Source: CBDFKY01 sp965248995 (GTDB taxonomy: Bacteria; Pseudomonadota; Alphaproteobacteria; Rickettsiales; UBA998). Taken from it: 64,000 nucleotides of DNA. The stretch is taken from the NCBI GenBank assembly GCA_965248995.1, contig CBDFKY010000022.1:186001-250000 (forward strand), written 5' to 3'. The notes under the pieces were generated by a model. The model was not told where the DNA came from. It saw only the letters and a program-made list of their open reading frames with translations, and did no database searches. The position numbers and the translations under genes are program-made. The number at the start of each line of letters is the position of its first letter. The stretch's first letter is position 1. Shown in pieces: positions 27,007 through 35,604 of the stretch.

Positions 27007-27477
27007 CTACCATCTGAAATGGCTGAACGCCTTGTTGGCATCGGCCATTTTATGGGTGTCTTCGCGTTTTTTTACCGCGGAACCGCGCTTGTTATACGCG
27101 TCGAGCAGTTCCATCGCCACGCGCTGGCGCATGGTGCGTTCGTTGCGGGAGCGCGAAGCATTGATGGCCCAACGGATGGCGAGGGCGCGGCGGCGTTCCG
27201 GACGCACTTCCATCGGCACCTGATAGGTCGCCCCGCCGACGCGGCGTGAGCGCACTTCCACCATCGGCATGATGTTGTCCATCGCTTCTTCGAATACTTC
27301 GATCGGGTTACGTTTCGCCTTGTCGGCCACGATATCGAACGCGCCGTAGACGATCCGTTCCGCCACGGATTTCTTGCCTTCCAACATCAGGCTGTTGATG
27401 AATTTCGTAACGAATACGCTCCCGTATTTCGGATCGGGGAAGATTTCGCGTTTCTCGGCTCTGTGACGTCTGGACAT
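27007..27477 (-). CDS. rpsG: 30S ribosomal protein S7
   Basis: 156 residues, the usual length. It initiates assembly of the 3' domain of 16S rRNA. The sequence MSRRHRAEKREIFPDPKYGS, VTKFINSLMLEGKKSVAERI, VEVRSRRVGGATYQVPMEV and ALAIRWAINASRSRNERTM is diagnostic. It lies 15 bp downstream of rpsL and is part of the same operon as fusA. Confidence 0.97.
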   Translation of the reverse strand: MSRRHRAEKREIFPDPKYGSVFVTKFINSLMLEGKKSVAERIVYGAFDIVADKAKRNPIEVFEEAMDNIMPMVEVRSRRVGGATYQVPMEVRPERRRALAIRWAINASRSRNERTMRQRVAMELLDAYNKRGSAVKKREDTHKMADANKAFSHFRW

Positions 27478-27492
27478 GTTTTCTCTACCTTA

Positions 27493-27864
27493 TTATTTAG
27501 GACGCTTCGCGCCATATTTTGAACGGTTCTGCTTGCGGTTTTTCACCCCTTGCGTATCCAGCGTCCCGCGGATGATGTGGTAGCGCACCCCGGGCAAATC
27601 CTTTACCCGTCCGCCGCGGATCATTACGACCGAGTGTTCCTGCAGGTTATGGCCTTCCCCGGGAATATATCCGGTGACTTCGAACCCGTTGGTAAGGCGG
27701 ATACGTGCTACTTTACGCAGTGCCGAGTTCGGCTTTTTCGGCGTGGTGGTGTAGACACGCGTACAGACGCCGCGTTTCTGTGGGCAGGCTTCCATCGCCG
27801 GCACTTTGTTACGGCGGGTTGATTTCTGGCGCGGACTCCGCACGAGCTGGTTGATGGTGGGCAT
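27493..27864 (-). CDS. rpsL: 30S ribosomal protein S12
   Basis: 123 residues. Decoding-centre protein. Contains PTINQLVRSPRQK, CPQKRGVCTRVYTTTPKKPN, ALRKVARIRLTNG, YIPGEGHNLQEHSVV and GGRVKDLPGVRYH. Lys43 is the wild-type residue, so the common streptomycin-resistance change is absent. First gene of the rpsL-rpsG-fusA cluster; the promoter is expected upstream in 27865-27935, which also holds the start of a tandem repeat. Confidence 0.97.
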   Translation of the reverse strand: MPTINQLVRSPRQKSTRRNKVPAMEACPQKRGVCTRVYTTTPKKPNSALRKVARIRLTNGFEVTGYIPGEGHNLQEHSVVMIRGGRVKDLPGVRYHIIRGTLDTQGVKNRKQNRSKYGAKRPK

Positions 27865-27933
27865 TCGTTATCCTTTGATTCCGATATTTTTAGAGACCGC
27901 AACATAAAGAGAACATAAGTCCGCGTCAAGCCA

Positions 27934-27983
27934 AAAAGCGGTGGCATATGCCGTGATTAAAAGCGGTGGCATATGCCGTGATT
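27934..27983. repeat. 25-bp exact tandem duplication
   Basis: Two head-to-tail copies of a 25-bp unit with a central palindrome GGCATATGCC, located between the divergent rpsL and M23 peptidase genes. Could be a duplicated operator or simple duplication. Confidence 0.9.
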
Positions 27984-28096
27984 ATAGGTGCAGTCCGGGG
28001 GTATCGACGTTTACGGTCCCTTTACCATATTTGGCTTGCCATACCAAGGGTAGTATGTTTAGGGTGTGCCTTGCGAAACTGCAGGGTGATTCCACG

Positions 28097-29608
28097 ATGC
28101 ATTTAATGTCTTTTTATTCGACGCCTTATATTTCCAAGCAGCGCGAAGAAAATATTCTCAAACGACTGAATCTGATACGTTCCTTCTGGTTCATCGCAGG
28201 CATTTCACTCGGTGTGCTGGTGACGTATTGGCTGGCGTCGGGTCCCAGAGAAACTCAGGTGGTGAGTTCGGGCGGGCAGCCCTCTGCTGCCGTACCACAG
28301 GATCTCACGCGTGAAATAAGCATGGGCGAAGCAGTGGAATCCGGGAATGAAGAGGCTGCACCTGCCAGAGAAATGCTGGTGGCGGAATCGCCGGACGGCG
28401 CTTCCGCGTCGGATGTTGCGCCTGCCCGACCCGCGGCTCCCGTAATCGTGACATGGCCCCAGAAGCTTGATCTGGTCGTTGCCGAGGGGGATACACTCAT
28501 CGACATCATGATCCGTCACGGGATGGACAAGGTAACCGCGCACCGTTTATGCAAGGAGATCAACAAAACGTACAAACTTCGCCAGCTTCGTCCCGGCGTA
28601 CCGATGACGCTGGCGCTCGATCAGGATACGTCCAAACCGCTGCCGGCGGGCGATACCACTTCAGCGCCGCCCGCGCTGCTGCATAAACTTACCGTTTATG
28701 TGGGTAAGGCGATGGTGCTGGAAGTTACCCCTAAAGGCGGCGATAATTACGATATCAGCTTAAGCAGAAAAAAGCTGGTCAGCGACAATGCCCGCATCAA
28801 GGCGGTGATCCACAGCAGTTTATACAGCGCGGCGATGCATGGCGGCGTGCCGCGGGAAGCCCTTTCCCAGTTGATCAAGAATTTCAGTTACGAGGTCGAC
28901 TTTCAGCGTGACATCAAGCCGGGTGATGTGCTCGACCTGATGTACCAAACGCAGAAGACCGAAGAAGGACATGTGGTGGATAACGGTGATATCGTCTACG
29001 CCATGCTTGAGACGAACGGAGAAATTCATAAGCAATACCGGTTCCTGGATGAGCACGGCCTGCCTTCCTATTATAATGAGAAAGGCGAGAGTATCGTGAA
29101 GCGCCTGCTACGTACCCCGATCGACGGCGCACGGCTCACTTCCGGTTTCGGGATGCGGATGCACCCGATCCTGGGCTATTCGAAAATGCATACCGGCATT
29201 GATTTCGCCGCTCCTCGCGGGACGCCTATTTTCGCTTCGGGTGACGGGGTGGTGACGTTCGCCGGCTATAACGGCAGTTACGGAAAATTCGTGCGCATCC
29301 AGCATAACGGTACGTTCTCTACCGCCTATGCCCATGCCCACCGTATCGATCCCGCCGTGCATAAGGGGTCATTCGTTCATCAGGGCCAGATTATCGCGTA
29401 TGTCGGAACCACCGGACGCTCGACCGGACCGCACCTGCATTATGAAATCATCAAGAACGGCGCGCCCGTGAACCCGCTGCTGGTGAAGATGGCAGGGGGT
29501 GAAAAGCTGCAGGGCACCCGCCTTATCGCGTTCCGGCGATATATGGAGCAGATCAACACGCAGCTCGCACGGCTTGATGAAGGCAGGAAACTGGCCTCAC
29601 TTCGCTAA
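28097..29608 (+). CDS. M23-family murein DD-endopeptidase with LysM/OapA-like domain
   Basis: 503 residues from ATG 28097 (AGGG about 10 nt upstream); an upstream TTG frame start would cross the promoter region. An N-terminal cytoplasmic stretch is followed by one membrane segment (SFWFIAGISLGVLVTYWLA), a low-complexity linker, a LysM/OapA-like region (LVVAEGDTLIDIMIRHGMDK), and the C-terminal lysostaphin-type domain: GFGMRMHPILGYSKMHTGID, GVVTFAGYNGSYGKFVRIQH, AYAHAHRI and GPHLHYEI, with the zinc ligands H-xxx-D and H-x-H complete. It cleaves peptidoglycan cross-links in the periplasm, like MepM. Active in principle, as no zinc ligand is missing. Confidence 0.9.
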   Translation: MHLMSFYSTPYISKQREENILKRLNLIRSFWFIAGISLGVLVTYWLASGPRETQVVSSGGQPSAAVPQDLTREISMGEAVESGNEEAAPAREMLVAESPDGASASDVAPARPAAPVIVTWPQKLDLVVAEGDTLIDIMIRHGMDKVTAHRLCKEINKTYKLRQLRPGVPMTLALDQDTSKPLPAGDTTSAPPALLHKLTVYVGKAMVLEVTPKGGDNYDISLSRKKLVSDNARIKAVIHSSLYSAAMHGGVPREALSQLIKNFSYEVDFQRDIKPGDVLDLMYQTQKTEEGHVVDNGDIVYAMLETNGEIHKQYRFLDEHGLPSYYNEKGESIVKRLLRTPIDGARLTSGFGMRMHPILGYSKMHTGIDFAAPRGTPIFASGDGVVTFAGYNGSYGKFVRIQHNGTFSTAYAHAHRIDPAVHKGSFVHQGQIIAYVGTTGRSTGPHLHYEIIKNGAPVNPLLVKMAGGEKLQGTRLIAFRRYMEQINTQLARLDEGRKLASLR

Positions 29609-29625
29609 TAGTATGAGCGTGTAGC

Positions 29626-29949
29626 ATGGAAGGCGGCGGAGGAGTCATCGCAGTCCTGGCGTTGCTGGTTCCCATCATCATGATGGCGATCCTGTTCATT
29701 CCCTCCTATGCCTGCGCCATCCTCTCGCTATGGTTCATTTACGGCGATGCGATATGGCGCAAATGGACGAAATTCGGGCTGGTCGTCAACGTGTTTCAAC
29801 AGCTTTATCATCAATGGAGAACGTCGCCCGCGCTTACCGTATGGAACTTTTTCCTGCCCGTGTTCGGCCCGCTGATCGTCGGGGCAGTGTTAAGCATGGT
29901 GCTGATGTACCTGTTCGTCCAGTATATCCGGGGGATATTTAAAGCTTAG
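29626..29949 (+). CDS. small membrane protein, unknown
   Basis: 107 residues with two hydrophobic regions at the N-terminus (GVIAVLALLVPIIMMAILFI and PSYACAILSLWFIYGDAI) and one at the C-terminus (GPLIVGAVLSMVLMYLFVQY); the centre is basic and aromatic. No family recognised. It starts 17 bp after the M23 gene, probably cotranscribed, and its stop overlaps the convergent xseA stop by four bases. Confidence 0.6.
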   Translation: MEGGGGVIAVLALLVPIIMMAILFIPSYACAILSLWFIYGDAIWRKWTKFGLVVNVFQQLYHQWRTSPALTVWNFFLPVFGPLIVGAVLSMVLMYLFVQYIRGIFKA

Positions 29950-31385
29950 AACAAACTCGCCTGTTTGGAGGGAGAGGGTGGAGGGAGAGTTTCTTTTCGT
30001 TTTCTAGCACTGTTTGCCATGTTGCTCACCTGAAGATTTCCGTCACCGAAATGAACTGTCAGTTCCTGCTCTCTCTTTCCGCTCTTCACGGAAGTAACCA
30101 GAGCGCCGGTGCGGGTCGAGGTGACGTAGGCGAAACCGCGCCGCAACGTGTTGGTATGGCTGAGCGCTTCCAGCATCCGGCCCGCCGCTGCGAGCAACGT
30201 TTCCTGCCGCTGCCAGGCCGCCTGCCATAATTGGTGATGGCGCAGGCATCTGTCCTGCAGGCGTTCCGTTTTGTTTTCCAGCGTCCGTATCAGCGAGGAA
30301 GGGGAGAGCAGGGAGGAGAGATGCCGCAGTCGCTCGCTCGACACGCTCAGCCGGGCGCGGATACCGCCTTCCAGCCGCTCACTCCATTCATCCAGCCGCT
30401 GGGTGCGCATTTCCAGCATGGTTTCCGGGTGGATAAGACCGCGGCTCATTCCTGCCAGCCGTTCCCTCTCGAACGTGATCCTCCGCAACGTTCCATGCTG
30501 CAGCTGCTGGGTGGTGGATTGCAGCGTTTCCACCAGTTCACGCCAGACCGGCACCGCCATTTCCGCTGCGGCGCTGGGAGTGGGGGCCCGCCTGCTGGAG
30601 GCGTAGTCGATCAGGGTGGTATCCGTTTCATGACCGACGGCGGAAATGAGCGGAATGGTGGAAGCCGCCGCCGCCCGTACCACCGCTTCTTCGTTGAAAC
30701 ACCACAAATCCTCGATGGAACCGCCCCCGCGCGCCACGATCAGCAGATCCGGACGAGGCGGCAGACCCGGTCCGCCAAACTCCTGGAACCCTTGAATCGC
30801 TTCGGCGATCGCACCTTCCGCCCCTTTGCCCTGCACGGATACCGGCCAGAGCAGGACATGGACCGGAAACCGGTCGTTCAGGCGGTGCAGGATATCCCGG
30901 ATCACCGCGCCTGTCGGAGAGGTGACGACCCCGATGATCTTCGGAAGGTAGGGTAGCGGAAGTTTGCGGGCGATATCGAAAAGCCCTTCGCCGAGCAGCG
31001 CGGCTTTGCGTTTTTCGAGCAGCGCCATCAACGCCCCCGCCCCCGCCACTTCCATCCGCTCGATCACCAGCTGGTAAGCGGATTTACCCGGATAGGTAGT
31101 GATCTTGCCGGTGGCGATGACTTCCAGCCCATCTTCCGGCCGCATATCCAGTTTGGACACCACCCCCTTCCAGCAGACGGCGTTGAGCACCGCGCCCTCA
31201 TCTTTCAGGTCGAGATACATATGCCCGGAAGGAGCGCGCTTGCAGCCGGAAATCTCCCCCCGCACCCGCACGTAACCGAACCGGTCCTCCACCGTACGTT
31301 TCAGGGCGGAGCTCAGTTCCGAAACGCTGTATTCCGGCTGGTTATGGGTCGGCGCGGCATCGGCGAGTAAATCATCAGTTGTCAT
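29946..31385 (-). CDS. xseA: exodeoxyribonuclease VII large subunit
   Basis: 479 residues from ATG 31385 (MTTDDLLADA). Single-strand DNA exonuclease subunit. The N-terminal OB-fold (YSVSELSSALKRTVEDRFGY, VRGEISGCKRAPSGHMYLDL) is followed by the catalytic core with GVVTSPTGAVIRDI, LLIVARGGGSIEDLWCFNEE and SAVGHETDTTLIDYASSRRA, then the coiled-coil C-terminal region. A start 39 bp upstream (31424) is possible but lacks conservation. No xseB is adjacent. It is divergent from purD with about 50 bp between starts. Confidence 0.93.
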   Translation of the reverse strand: MTTDDLLADAAPTHNQPEYSVSELSSALKRTVEDRFGYVRVRGEISGCKRAPSGHMYLDLKDEGAVLNAVCWKGVVSKLDMRPEDGLEVIATGKITTYPGKSAYQLVIERMEVAGAGALMALLEKRKAALLGEGLFDIARKLPLPYLPKIIGVVTSPTGAVIRDILHRLNDRFPVHVLLWPVSVQGKGAEGAIAEAIQGFQEFGGPGLPPRPDLLIVARGGGSIEDLWCFNEEAVVRAAAASTIPLISAVGHETDTTLIDYASSRRAPTPSAAAEMAVPVWRELVETLQSTTQQLQHGTLRRITFERERLAGMSRGLIHPETMLEMRTQRLDEWSERLEGGIRARLSVSSERLRHLSSLLSPSSLIRTLENKTERLQDRCLRHHQLWQAAWQRQETLLAAAGRMLEALSHTNTLRRGFAYVTSTRTGALVTSVKSGKREQELTVHFGDGNLQVSNMANSARKRKETLPPPSPSKQASLF

Positions 31386-31437
31386 AGGAACGTTGTATCG
31401 GCTAGAAAGGGCGCGAACAAACAAAATCGGCTTAACT

Positions 31438-32718
31438 ATGCAGGCTATGCTTTCACTTCATATACTGGTCATCGGCAGCGGCGGCAGGGAACATGCGATC
31501 GTCAAGACATTAAAGCGGTCTCCCCATACCGCCTCCCTTCGCTGCAGCCCCGGCAACGGCGGTATCGGTGAGGATGCCATACTGGTATCCCTGCCTTCGC
31601 AGAAAGCGACGGCGGAATATTGCCTTTCTGAAGGAATAGATCTGGTGATCATCGGTCCGGAACAGCCGCTGGTGGAAGGGTTGAGCGATTATCTCAGGGC
31701 ATGGGGGATACGGGTGTTCGCTCCCTCGCAGGCGGCGGCGGAACTGGAAGCTTCCAAGGCCTTTACCAAAGAATTGTGCGATGAGATGAACATACCGACA
31801 GCGCACTACGCCACGTTTACGGAACATGCGGATGCGAAAGCCTATCTTGAGAATCATCCGCTGCCGGTGGTGATCAAGGCGGACGGGCTGGCGGCTGGCA
31901 AAGGGGTGGTCATCGCCCATGACAGGCAGGAAGCCTATGCCTGCGTCGATGAGATGTTCGCAGGCAAGTTCGGGGAAGCCGGTAAGAAACTGGTGATCGA
32001 AACCTTTCTGGAAGGGGAGGAACTGAGTTTCTTCGCGCTGTGCGACGGTGCGCGTGCCGTACCGTTCGGTTCCGCGCAGGATCATAAAACCGCTTATGAC
32101 GGCGATAAGGGGCCGAATACCGGCGGGATGGGCACCTATTCTCCCGCGCCCATGGTCAACCCCGCTCTTGAAGCGCGGATCATGGACGAGATCATCACGC
32201 CCGCCGTGGAAGGCATGGCCGGACGCGGCACCCCTTATACGGGTATTCTGTTCGCCGGCCTGATGATCAAAGACGGCGTGTCGACGCTGATCGAATTCAA
32301 CACCCGGCTCGGTGACCCGGAAACGCAGGTCATCCTCACCCGTCTGGAAGAGGATTTCGCGCTGCTGTGCTACCATGCGGCGGAGGGTACACTGCCAAAG
32401 CAGCCGCTCGCTTTCAGCGTCGATGCGGCGCTCTGCGTCGTGATGGCGAGCAAAGGATACCCCGAAGAATATGAAAAAGGGACGGAAATTCGTAACCTCG
32501 CAGTCGCAGGTGCCATGCCGCAAGTGCAGGTATATCATGCCGGAACGGCGCGACAGGCGGGGAAACTGGTCGCTGTCGGCGGACGGGTGCTGGGCGTGAC
32601 CGCTTCCGGCGCAACGGTAAAGGATGCCCAGACACGCGCTTACGCGGCCGTGGATGCCATCGACTGGCCCGAGGGTTTCTGCCGCCGTGATATCGGCTGG
32701 CGGGCGATAAAAAATTAG
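31438..32718 (+). CDS. purD: phosphoribosylamine-glycine ligase
   Basis: About 426 residues from ATG 31438; a second ATG at 31447 (MLSLHILVIGSGGREHA) is close. ATP-grasp enzyme making glycinamide ribonucleotide in purine synthesis. Seen are GSGGREHAIV, GPEQPLVEGLSDY, VIKADGLAAGKGVVIA, GEELSFFALCDG, GPNTGGMGTYSPAP and EFNTRLGDPETQ. Its stop overlaps the convergent murD stop by four bases. Confidence 0.95.
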   Translation: MQAMLSLHILVIGSGGREHAIVKTLKRSPHTASLRCSPGNGGIGEDAILVSLPSQKATAEYCLSEGIDLVIIGPEQPLVEGLSDYLRAWGIRVFAPSQAAAELEASKAFTKELCDEMNIPTAHYATFTEHADAKAYLENHPLPVVIKADGLAAGKGVVIAHDRQEAYACVDEMFAGKFGEAGKKLVIETFLEGEELSFFALCDGARAVPFGSAQDHKTAYDGDKGPNTGGMGTYSPAPMVNPALEARIMDEIITPAVEGMAGRGTPYTGILFAGLMIKDGVSTLIEFNTRLGDPETQVILTRLEEDFALLCYHAAEGTLPKQPLAFSVDAALCVVMASKGYPEEYEKGTEIRNLAVAGAMPQVQVYHAGTARQAGKLVAVGGRVLGVTASGATVKDAQTRAYAAVDAIDWPEGFCRRDIGWRAIKN

Positions 32719-34106
32719 GCGAAGCCGCTAACCAGTTTTTTGAACGTATCGCCCCGTTCCTCGAAATTGGCGAACTGGTCGAACGAGGCGCAGGCGGGTG
32801 CGAGCAGCACCACCGCGCCCTGATTACCCCGAGCCACTTCGAACGCCTGTCCCAGCGCGACTTCCAGCGTACCGCTGATCGTATGGGACACATGATGTTC
32901 CCGAAGCGTTTCCGCGAAAGCTTCCGCGGCCTGCCCGATGCAGTACGCATGTTTCACGCGCTTGAAATGGGGGGCGAGGGGAGCGATACCCCCGGCTTTG
33001 GGCACGCCGCCGACGATCCAGTAAAGCCGGTCGTAACTGGTGAGGGATTTTTCCGCAGCGTCGGCGTTGGTCGCCTTGCTGTCGTTGATGAACAACACCT
33101 GGTCGATGAAGGCGACGCGTTCCATGCGGTGTTCCAGTCCCGCGAAAGAACGCATCGCTTCGAAAATCGCCGCTCCCTCATAGCCGAGCGCACGGCAGGC
33201 GGCGTAGGCGACCAGCGCGTTCTGGTGGTTATGCGCGCCCTTCAGGGTGGGGATCAGCGCCACGTCGAAATGATGCTCGATCCGGCCCGAGGCGTCCACC
33301 AGTTCGCCGTCATCCATGTAATAATCGCTGCCCGGCTGCCAGCCTGCCGATACCCGGACGGGGCCGGGTAACTGTGCGGCGATGAGCCGGGTATGTTCAT
33401 CATCCATCGCGATGACCGCGAAATCGTCTTGTGTCTGACGGTGGAAAATACGGGTCTTCGCGGCGATATAACCCGCCATGTCACCGTGCCTGTCCAGATG
33501 ATCGGGCGTGATGTTTAGCAGGCAGGCGACATTCAGGCGGCCCGCATCCATCAGATCGAGCTGGTAGGAGGAGAGTTCAAGGACATATATGATAGTGGAG
33601 GGGGTCTTGCCCCCTGAACCCCCGCCGCTCCGCGCCTCGCCATCACTCGTTAGACCTTCATGCGCATCGTGCATTCCGAGCACGGGCACGCCGATATTGC
33701 CGCCGCACTGGACGGTCGCCCCAAGTTCCCGCAGCGTATGGGCGATCAGCGCGGTGGTGGTGGATTTGCCGTTGGTGCCCGTCACTCCGATATAGGTCGC
33801 ATCCGGGCAGGCCTCCATCAACAATGAAATATCGCAGGTGAGGCGCACGTTATGTCTCCTCGCCAGCGCGACCACCGGATGAGGGGCGGGATGGGTGAGC
33901 GGGATGCCGGGGCTCATGACGATCAGCGCCAGATGCGCCCAGTCCCACTGTTCATAAGGCGTTAGATCTTCCCCTTCCTTGGCTTTGTCGTCCCATACCG
34001 CCACATCCGCGCCACTGGCCCGCAGCGCCGCCGCCGCCGCCAGACCGGACTTGCCGAGGCCCAGAACCGCTGTTTTTTTGCCCTGATACTGTGGTAATGG
34101 AATCAT
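32715..34106 (-). CDS. murD: UDP-N-acetylmuramoylalanine-D-glutamate ligase
   Basis: 463 residues. Adds D-Glu to the peptidoglycan precursor in the cytoplasm. The P-loop is GVTGTNGKSTTTALI; also present are CGGNIGVPVLG, ELSSYQLDLMDAGRLNVACL, NITPDHLDRHGDM, GAHNHQNALVAYAACRALG and NDSKATNADAAEKSLTSY. Between residues about 149 and 172, where the family has a short loop, there is an extra Gly/Ser-rich stretch (LTSDGEARSGGGSGGKTPS) encoded by an inverted-repeat-rich DNA segment. It stays in frame and lies between motifs, so activity may be kept. No other mur gene is adjacent. Confidence 0.95.
   Translation of the reverse strand: MIPLPQYQGKKTAVLGLGKSGLAAAAALRASGADVAVWDDKAKEGEDLTPYEQWDWAHLALIVMSPGIPLTHPAPHPVVALARRHNVRLTCDISLLMEACPDATYIGVTGTNGKSTTTALIAHTLRELGATVQCGGNIGVPVLGMHDAHEGLTSDGEARSGGGSGGKTPSTIIYVLELSSYQLDLMDAGRLNVACLLNITPDHLDRHGDMAGYIAAKTRIFHRQTQDDFAVIAMDDEHTRLIAAQLPGPVRVSAGWQPGSDYYMDDGELVDASGRIEHHFDVALIPTLKGAHNHQNALVAYAACRALGYEGAAIFEAMRSFAGLEHRMERVAFIDQVLFINDSKATNADAAEKSLTSYDRLYWIVGGVPKAGGIAPLAPHFKRVKHAYCIGQAAEAFAETLREHHVSHTISGTLEVALGQAFEVARGNQGAVVLLAPACASFDQFANFEERGDTFKKLVSGFA
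33592..33660. repeat. in-frame inverted-repeat insertion in murD
   Basis: GC-rich segment with the nested inverted repeat GGGGGTCTTGCCCCC followed by AACCCCCGCCGCTCCGCG, unlike surrounding codon patterns, which accounts for the extra loop in MurD. Recognised by the excess length and hairpin potential; the family of the repeat is not known. Confidence 0.45.
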
Positions 34107-34186
34107 GGAAATCCCTGAAATGAGGAAGATGGTTTACATGGATGCCGCACTATCTATGATAGCATTCCTTAATTCAAGAGGCACCT

Positions 34187-35467
34187 ATGCACGACCTACG
34201 ATTTATCCGCGAGACTCCAGACGCCTTCGATGCGGCCCTGGCGCGGCGCGGTCTGCCGCCTGTCTCCGCGGAAATTCTGGCGCTGGACACGGAAAACCGC
34301 CGCCGCGTTACGGAAGCGGGAGAACTGCAAGCGCGGCGTAACGCCCTCGCCAAGGAAATCGGCCAGAAAAAGCGGATCGGTGAAGATGCGAGCGGCTTGA
34401 TGCAGGAAGCGCTGGACGTCAACACGCGCCTCGCCGCCGTTGAAGAAGTGATCTCCGGTGGCGGTGAACTGCGGCAGATGCTGGCGTCATTACCGAACCT
34501 GCTCGCAGAAGAGGTGCCGGCAGGCGCGGACGAATCGGGAAATCTGCTGCATCACGCGCATGGTAATAAACCCGAATTTTCCTTCTCGCCGAAACAGCAT
34601 TTTGAACTGGGCGAAGCGCTCGGCATGATGGATTTCGAGCGGGCCGCGAAACTTTCCGGTGCCCGGTTCGTGGTGCTGAAGCGTGATCTGGCACGGCTGG
34701 AACGAGCGCTTGCGCAATTCATGCTGGACACGCACACCGGGGAATACGGCTATGAGGAAGTCGCCCCGCCGTTTCTGGTCCGTGATGCGGCATTGTTCGG
34801 CACAGGCCAATTACCGAAATTTGAACAGGACCAGTTCCTCACCACCACTGGCCACTGGCTGATTCCCACCGCCGAAGTACCCCTTACCAATCTGGTGGCA
34901 GGCGAAATCCTGCCGGAAGAATCCCTGCCCATCCGTATGTGCGCGCACACTCCATGTTTCCGCTCCGAAGCTGGCTCAGCAGGACGCGATACGCGCGGTA
35001 TGATTCGTCAGCACCAGTTCAGCAAGGTGGAACTGGTCAGCGTCACCACCCCGGAACAGTCGGAAGCGGAACATGAGCGGATGCTGGCCGCGGCGGAAAA
35101 CATCCTGCAGAAACTCGGCCTGCATTACCGCGTAATGATTTTGTGCTCTGGCGATACCGGTTTTTGTGCGCAAAAGACCTATGATATCGAAGTCTGGCTC
35201 CCGGGGCAGGACGCCTACCGCGAAATTTCAAGCTGTTCCAATGTCGGGCCGTTCCAGGCGCGACGGATGGAGGCGCGTTTCCGTCGTAAGGGCGAGGTGA
35301 AGAAGATCGAGCCGGTGCATACGCTCAACGGTTCGGGTCTGGCGGTCGGTCGGACGCTGGTGGCCGTGCTGGAAAATTACCAGCGGGCGGACGGCAGTAT
35401 CCAGATACCCGAAGCCCTCATCCCATATATGGGCGGCAAAAAACGGATTGACATGCAACGTCCATGA
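34187..35467 (+). CDS. serS: seryl-tRNA synthetase
   Basis: 426 residues. Class II synthetase. The N-terminal coiled-coil arm (about residues 30-100) binds the tRNA-Ser long variable arm; motif 2 is CFRSEAGSAGRDTRGMIRQH with FSKVELV, and motif 3 is NGSGLAVGRTLVAVLENYQ. HDLRFIRETPDAFDAALARR is the usual start. It is divergent from murD with about 80 bp between starts. Complete. Confidence 0.97.
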   Translation: MHDLRFIRETPDAFDAALARRGLPPVSAEILALDTENRRRVTEAGELQARRNALAKEIGQKKRIGEDASGLMQEALDVNTRLAAVEEVISGGGELRQMLASLPNLLAEEVPAGADESGNLLHHAHGNKPEFSFSPKQHFELGEALGMMDFERAAKLSGARFVVLKRDLARLERALAQFMLDTHTGEYGYEEVAPPFLVRDAALFGTGQLPKFEQDQFLTTTGHWLIPTAEVPLTNLVAGEILPEESLPIRMCAHTPCFRSEAGSAGRDTRGMIRQHQFSKVELVSVTTPEQSEAEHERMLAAAENILQKLGLHYRVMILCSGDTGFCAQKTYDIEVWLPGQDAYREISSCSNVGPFQARRMEARFRRKGEVKKIEPVHTLNGSGLAVGRTLVAVLENYQRADGSIQIPEALIPYMGGKKRIDMQRP

Positions 35468-35505
35468 ATTTCTCGCCCTTAGCGCAATCTTTTTTATTAG
35501 GATGC

Positions 35506-35534
35506 CTTGAAAGAAGAGAAGAAGTCTCTACATT
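35506..35534 (+). promoter_or_regulatory. RpoH (sigma-32) type heat-shock promoter of dnaK
   Basis: CTTG (35506-35509), 18-bp spacer, CTACATT (35528-35534) agrees with the alphaproteobacterial sigma-32 pattern CTTG-N17-18-CYTATNT. It lies 70 bp upstream of the dnaK ATG. Confidence 0.65.
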
Positions 35535-35604
35535 ACACCATCATTATTCACGCGTCATGATTACGCGCTAACCAACTAAGTTTCGTACATAAGGATAAGG
35601 AAAT

